The position numbers and the translations under genes are program-made. A stretch of DNA of 64,000 nt, from positions 3,720,001-3,784,000 of the forward strand of contig NZ_CP046956.1 of NCBI RefSeq assembly GCF_017792025.1, read 5' to 3'. How positions within the stretch are numbered: position 1 is the first letter of the stretch; each line of letters begins with the position of its first letter. Under the pieces are notes generated by a model that made no database searches, was not told the DNA's origin, and saw nothing but the letters and a program-made list of their open reading frames with translations. Of this stretch, positions 60,547 to 64,000 are shown in pieces. This DNA is from Sediminibacillus dalangtanensis. Lineage in GTDB: Bacteria; Bacillota; Bacilli; Bacillales; Amphibacillaceae.

Positions 60547-62253
60547 TTAACCATGCTTGTTCAGGCCGGCAAATACGCCGCCTTTTTCCATCAGCTCTTG
60601 ATGGCTTCCTTCTTCTTCGATTCCATTTTCCGTGACGACGACAATCCGGTCGGCGTTGCGAATGGTGGCCAGACGGTGTGCAATGATCAGCGTTGTTCTA
60701 TCTTCTGCAAGTTCATTCAATGCCTGCTGGATGATTAGCTCTGTTTCCGTATCTAAAGCTGATGTTGCCTCATCCAATATTAAGATCGGAGGATTTTTTA
60801 AAAACATCCTGGCTATCGCAATCCGCTGCTTCTGTCCGCCTGATAGCTTAAGCCCTCTTTCTCCCACAGGCGTTTCATAGCCCAACGGCAAAGATTTGAT
60901 AAAATCCTGCAAATGGGCTTTTCGTGCCGCCTCTTCAATTTCCTCGTCGGTGGCATCCAACTTGCCGTAAGCGATATTTTCCTTTAAAGTGCCCGTGAAC
61001 AAAAATACATCCTGTTGGACGATGCCTATTTGGTCACGCAGCGATTGTTTGCGCAGGTCCCGGATATCCATATCATCCACGGTGATCCGGCCTTCATCCA
61101 CATCATAGAATCGAGGAATCAACGAACAGATCGTTGTTTTTCCTGCACCGGAAGGACCGACAAAAGCAACCGTTTCTCCGGCTGGTATTGACAGGTTGAT
61201 ATGACTCAATACTTGCTTGGAATGCTCATAGCTGAAAGAGACATCCTCAAATCGGATATTTCCTTTCAGTCCACTGATTTTTTTCGCATCCGGTTTGTCC
61301 TGCACTTCAGGTATCGTATCGATTAAATCGATAAACCGTTTAAAGCCGGCCATTCCTTTTGGATACAGTTCCATCAGCGCACTCACTTTATCTATCGGTT
61401 TGAACAATACATTGACATATAGGACGAACCCTACCAACTGACCATATGAGAGTTCTCCGGTAAAACTGAGCCAGGCGCCGACGACGAGAACAATCAGTGT
61501 AATGAATCTGGTCATCATATAAATCCCTGACGTACCGTAGGACATCACTTTATAGGAACGCAGCTTCGCTTTCCGGAAGTTTTGGTTATCCTTTTGAAAA
61601 CGGCTGATTTCGTATTCTTCATTGGTGAAGGATTGGACGACCCTCACACCGGAAACACTGTCCTCGACCCTGGCATTGACCTCCGCAATTTCCCTGTACA
61701 TCTTTCTCCAAGCCTCATTCATTTTAAGGTTGCAGTAGGTAATCAGCCAGACCAAAAATGGAACGATGATCAGAATGATGACGGCTAGCTTCATATTGAC
61801 CGTAAACATGATGATAAAGGCACCCGCAAATGTCATAATCGAGATAAACAAATCCTCTGGGCCATGATGTGCCAGTTCCCCAATATCAAATAAATCGTTG
61901 GTGACACGACTCATGATATGGCCGGTTTTGGTATTGTCAAAAAAACGGAATGATTGTTTTTGCACATGCTGAAAAAGCTGGCGGCGCATATCGGTTTCGA
62001 TATTGATGCCCAGCTTGTGTCCCCAGTAGTTGACAATATATTGTAAAAAGGTACTTAAAACATATAATCCAAACAACCCAATGCTGACCCAGGCGATGGC
62101 ATTCCAATTATGAGTCGGCAGCAGTTTATCGACAAACCTTTGCACAGCCAGCGGAAAGGCAAGCTCCAGCAAAGCGACAATCACTGCGCAGGAAAAGTCG
62201 ATAGTAAACAATTTTCGGTGCGGTAGATAATAAGCAAAAAAACGCGAAATCAC
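60547..62253 (-). CDS. ABC exporter half-transporter (YwjA-like, homodimeric type)
   Basis: This 568-residue fused permease-ATPase has six helices (about 20-300) and an ATPase domain with Walker A GPSGAGKTT, signature LSGGQKQR, Walker B ILILDEATSALD and the switch His in IIAHRLATI. All catalytic residues are intact, so it can work as a homodimer like MsbA/Sav1866. It resembles B. subtilis YwjA. The GTG at 62253 has AAGGAAG eight bases upstream. It is not adjacent to a partner half-transporter. Substrate unknown. Confidence 0.9.
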   Translation of the reverse strand: MISRFFAYYLPHRKLFTIDFSCAVIVALLELAFPLAVQRFVDKLLPTHNWNAIAWVSIGLFGLYVLSTFLQYIVNYWGHKLGINIETDMRRQLFQHVQKQSFRFFDNTKTGHIMSRVTNDLFDIGELAHHGPEDLFISIMTFAGAFIIMFTVNMKLAVIILIIVPFLVWLITYCNLKMNEAWRKMYREIAEVNARVEDSVSGVRVVQSFTNEEYEISRFQKDNQNFRKAKLRSYKVMSYGTSGIYMMTRFITLIVLVVGAWLSFTGELSYGQLVGFVLYVNVLFKPIDKVSALMELYPKGMAGFKRFIDLIDTIPEVQDKPDAKKISGLKGNIRFEDVSFSYEHSKQVLSHINLSIPAGETVAFVGPSGAGKTTICSLIPRFYDVDEGRITVDDMDIRDLRKQSLRDQIGIVQQDVFLFTGTLKENIAYGKLDATDEEIEEAARKAHLQDFIKSLPLGYETPVGERGLKLSGGQKQRIAIARMFLKNPPILILDEATSALDTETELIIQQALNELAEDRTTLIIAHRLATIRNADRIVVVTENGIEEEGSHQELMEKGGVFAGLNKHG

Positions 62254-62364
62254 GTATAGCACTTCCTTTAATTCGACAAGTCTATTCGGATTATATGCCT
62301 TTGCAGGTCATTAGGCAAGAAAGAATCGTAGCGAATGGAGCAAAATAACTCTTTTCATAGAAAA

Positions 62365-62389
62365 AAGGCAGGGATACGGCCCTTGCCTT
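62365..62389 (-). terminator. Terminator of the membrane-anchored protein gene
   Basis: AAGGCAGGG and CCCTTGCCTT arms (one bulge) are followed by T6 on the minus strand, directly after the stop codon. Confidence 0.85.
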
Positions 62390-62394
62390 CACCA

Positions 62395-63009
62395 TTAGGG
62401 TAATACCGTCTGGTTATGATTGTCCCAAGCATTATGTTTTCTATCTAACTTATAGAAAATCGCATCTAATTTTTCCATTATTTCTTCTTTCACAGTTTCG
62501 TTATCGCTGTTTTTGTACTTATCCAATAGCTTAAAAGCTTTGGTAATGTCGTCTTCCGCATATCCAAAACCTCTTATAGTATGTGCGTACGTTTCTATAG
62601 TGGATGCCATTTTTTCTTCCGCTAAAGGATATTCCTTATTTGAATAATTTCCATTTCGAAGGGCGTCAACAAAAGTATGTGCTCGTTTTATCGCTATTCC
62701 TGGTTCATTATTGATAGAAACAGAGTTTTCATGAACCACCTTGTCGTCTGTGGTTTGACCAAAATGATTTTCCTTGGTGAGTTTATCTCTATCAACTTGG
62801 ACCGGCAATGGGTAGTCTTCATCCGATTCAAAAGCTTCTGCTAAACCATTATTTGAGACATTGCGATCTGTAAGCTCGTTCATTGCTGCGTGTACCACAT
62901 CTTTATCAGCAGATTGACTGTCGAAGTCTCCCACGTTGATTACTCCCAATACAATTAAGGATGCAATAACAAATCCAAAGCATGCCCATTTCATGATTCT
63001 GTTTTGCAT
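62395..63009 (-). CDS. Membrane-anchored protein of unknown function (possibly DUF6241)
   Basis: This 204-residue protein starts with a single N-terminal helix (MKWACFGFVIASLIVLGVINV). A polar, charged external part follows, with HAAMNELTDRNV, a central acidic stretch EAFESDEDYPLPVQVD, and a helical end KAFKLLDKYKNSDNETVKEEIMEKLDAIFYKLDRKHNAWDNHNQTVLP. I recall similar Bacillus proteins annotated as DUF6241 but am not certain. AAGGGGAT precedes the ATG. It is monocistronic. Confidence 0.6.
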   Translation of the reverse strand: MQNRIMKWACFGFVIASLIVLGVINVGDFDSQSADKDVVHAAMNELTDRNVSNNGLAEAFESDEDYPLPVQVDRDKLTKENHFGQTTDDKVVHENSVSINNEPGIAIKRAHTFVDALRNGNYSNKEYPLAEEKMASTIETYAHTIRGFGYAEDDITKAFKLLDKYKNSDNETVKEEIMEKLDAIFYKLDRKHNAWDNHNQTVLP

Positions 63010-63328
63010 AATATCCCCTTCCTATTTAAGTCTTTCTATCAAGCGTACCGGAATATCCCCAAGGTCTCAACCCATTTTTTGGCATTTGCTATTTATCTCC
63101 ATAAAAGGATGCCGAATTTGCTTTTTGGAGAATTCCCTGAAGCGCAGATTCTAGGAAAACTTATATCTTTTAATAGATCACTCCCTACTATATACCCAAT
63201 TTTCTAAGCGGCCGCCGGGCAAATCTTACCATTTTGTAGAAACTTATGTGTTATTTATAGTAATCTACTAGGATTTTATGGTATTTTATAGATTGTAAAT
63301 ATTCAGAAAATTACGAGGGGGAGTTTTT
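63010..63328. other. Gene-free A+T-rich stretch before the M6 protease gene
   Basis: There is no gene. It must hold the divergent promoters of the membrane-anchored protein and the protease, but no clear -35/-10 pair stands out. A NotI site (GCGGCCGC) lies at about 63209. Confidence 0.5.
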
Positions 63329-64000
63329 TTGAACAAACGAAAAATCGCTTCAACTGCTATGGCGATGGCTTTAGGTTTGAGTACCTTGACCGTTGGTGCT
63401 CTATCACCGGTCCAAAAAGCACAGGCAGAAACGTTGAGTCCAAAGGTTCCTACGGCTCAAGTCGGTTCACCGGTTGACCTGGGAATTGCCAATGACGAGA
63501 AGCTGATCGAGATGTTGAAAGAAGAGGGGAAAATTGCTGCGGATGCCACAGCTGAGGAGGCTCAAGAAGCATTAAACCGTTTTTTGAAGGCAAAGGCAAA
63601 AGGTGCTCCAAAAGAGGAAACGCCTGACTCAGAAGTAAACAAAAAAGATGTTCTAAATGATAACAAAAGCAATAATGCATTGACGAATGGGAAAGGAAAC
63701 AAACTTGGCATAGCCAAGAAGAATAAAGTAGGCAGTGTCGAAGAAGAATCGTATGACGGCTCTGTCCGGGAAGACAAAGTGTTGGTACTTGCCATCGACT
63801 TCCCAGATTATGAGAAAAGTTCGATCACAGAAGATGAAACAGATATGTTCTATGAAGATTATACCCATGATCACTTCCAAGACATGATTTTTGGAGAAAA
63901 TGGCTATGAAGGACCAAATGGAGAAAATCTTGTCTCGATGAAACAATACTATGAGCAGCAGTCCGGCGGAAGTTATACAGTGGACGGAACGGTAGCCGGC
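63329..64000 (+). CDS. Immune inhibitor A (M6) secreted metalloprotease, 5' part
   Basis: The first 224 codons are present, and the gene continues beyond the right edge. A Sec signal peptide (KRKIASTAMAMALGLSTLTVGALSP...AQA) is followed by a propeptide-like region with SPVDLGIANDEKLIEMLKEEGKI and a Lys/Asn-rich linker. Then comes the start of the catalytic region, EDKVLVLAIDFPDYEKSSI...THDHFQDMIFG...MKQYYEQQSGGSYTVDG, as in Bacillus InhA. The zinc motif HEXXH lies past the window. The start is TTG with GAGGGGGAG five bases upstream. Confidence 0.9.
   Translation, partial: MNKRKIASTAMAMALGLSTLTVGALSPVQKAQAETLSPKVPTAQVGSPVDLGIANDEKLIEMLKEEGKIAADATAEEAQEALNRFLKAKAKGAPKEETPDSEVNKKDVLNDNKSNNALTNGKGNKLGIAKKNKVGSVEEESYDGSVREDKVLVLAIDFPDYEKSSITEDETDMFYEDYTHDHFQDMIFGENGYEGPNGENLVSMKQYYEQQSGGSYTVDGTVAG

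Overview
The window looks like the chromosome of a low-to-medium G+C Bacillaceae species, probably a moderately halophilic or soil/marine relative of Virgibacillus, Halobacillus, Terribacillus or Oceanobacillus. This rests on strong AGGAGG-type ribosome sites with frequent TTG/GTG starts, Bacillus regulators (AraR, LicR, TnrA, a PucR-type protein), a bacilliredoxin of the YtxJ type, an FbpA-like small protein, and Bacillaceae-type dispersed intergenic repeats. No rRNA, tRNA or CRISPR array was seen.

Layout. 1-13.3 kb: 5' part of helD, a luciferase-like monooxygenase with an 11-G tract, a YfiB/YfiC-type heterodimeric ABC exporter, an MdtG-type MFS pump, an orphan lysine/ornithine N-hydroxylase, an NCS2 permease, a secreted DUF1002 protein, RidA, and an inositol-type dehydrogenase. 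13.3-21 kb: YjbQ, a sirtuin, and the arabinose block (araD-araB-araA on the minus strand, with araR downstream) carrying recognisable AraR operators at both promoters. 21-26 kb: a small DUF2680 protein, a YhfP-type quinone oxidoreductase, a permuted NlpC/P60-like protein, a channel-like membrane protein and PurU. 26.4-30.8 kb: arginine operon argC-argJ-argB-argD behind a promoter that overlaps an ARG-box-like site. 30.9-34.4 kb: a YfmJ-type reductase, a C39-like secreted protease and a fumarylacetoacetase-family protein. 34.4-41.6 kb: a beta-glucoside PTS operon licB-licC-licA-GH1-GH4 plus its PRD activator LicR, with a cre site and a perfect palindrome at the promoter.

About 41.7-44.9 kb is an A+T-rich island with a bacilliredoxin gene whose 3' end abuts broken tnpB/tnpC remnants of a Tn554-type transposon, followed by a WYL regulator and a DJ-1/PfpI protein. 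45-53 kb: a thioredoxin-reductase-like flavoprotein, an AEC transporter, a second GH1 enzyme, a split ThrE exporter, a TipAS-type MerR regulator with a 19-bp-spacer promoter, a flavin reductase and a MATE pump. 53.2-59.6 kb: an FbpA-like pair of small proteins, then a cluster of M20 deacylase, Cys/Met-type PLP enzyme and a very DoeA-like ectoine hydrolase, with a PucR-type regulator just upstream. I read this as an ectoine or ectoine-derivative catabolic unit of non-standard composition. 59.7-64 kb: tnrA with a consensus TnrA box, a 22-codon membrane peptide with its own terminator, a YwjA-type ABC exporter, a membrane-anchored protein and the 5' end of an immune inhibitor A (M6) protease.

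Two dispersed repeat modules recur between genes at least eight times. One is a GGGACAAAAGC / AAAACCGAACGA...TCGTTCGGTTTT unit; the other is a CTTTCCGCGGG / CTCCTGCGGG unit. In two copies they are joined into composites with inverted ends. Many of these double as transcription terminators. Start codons below were chosen by ribosome-site spacing and family N-termini, so several differ from the longest open frame.
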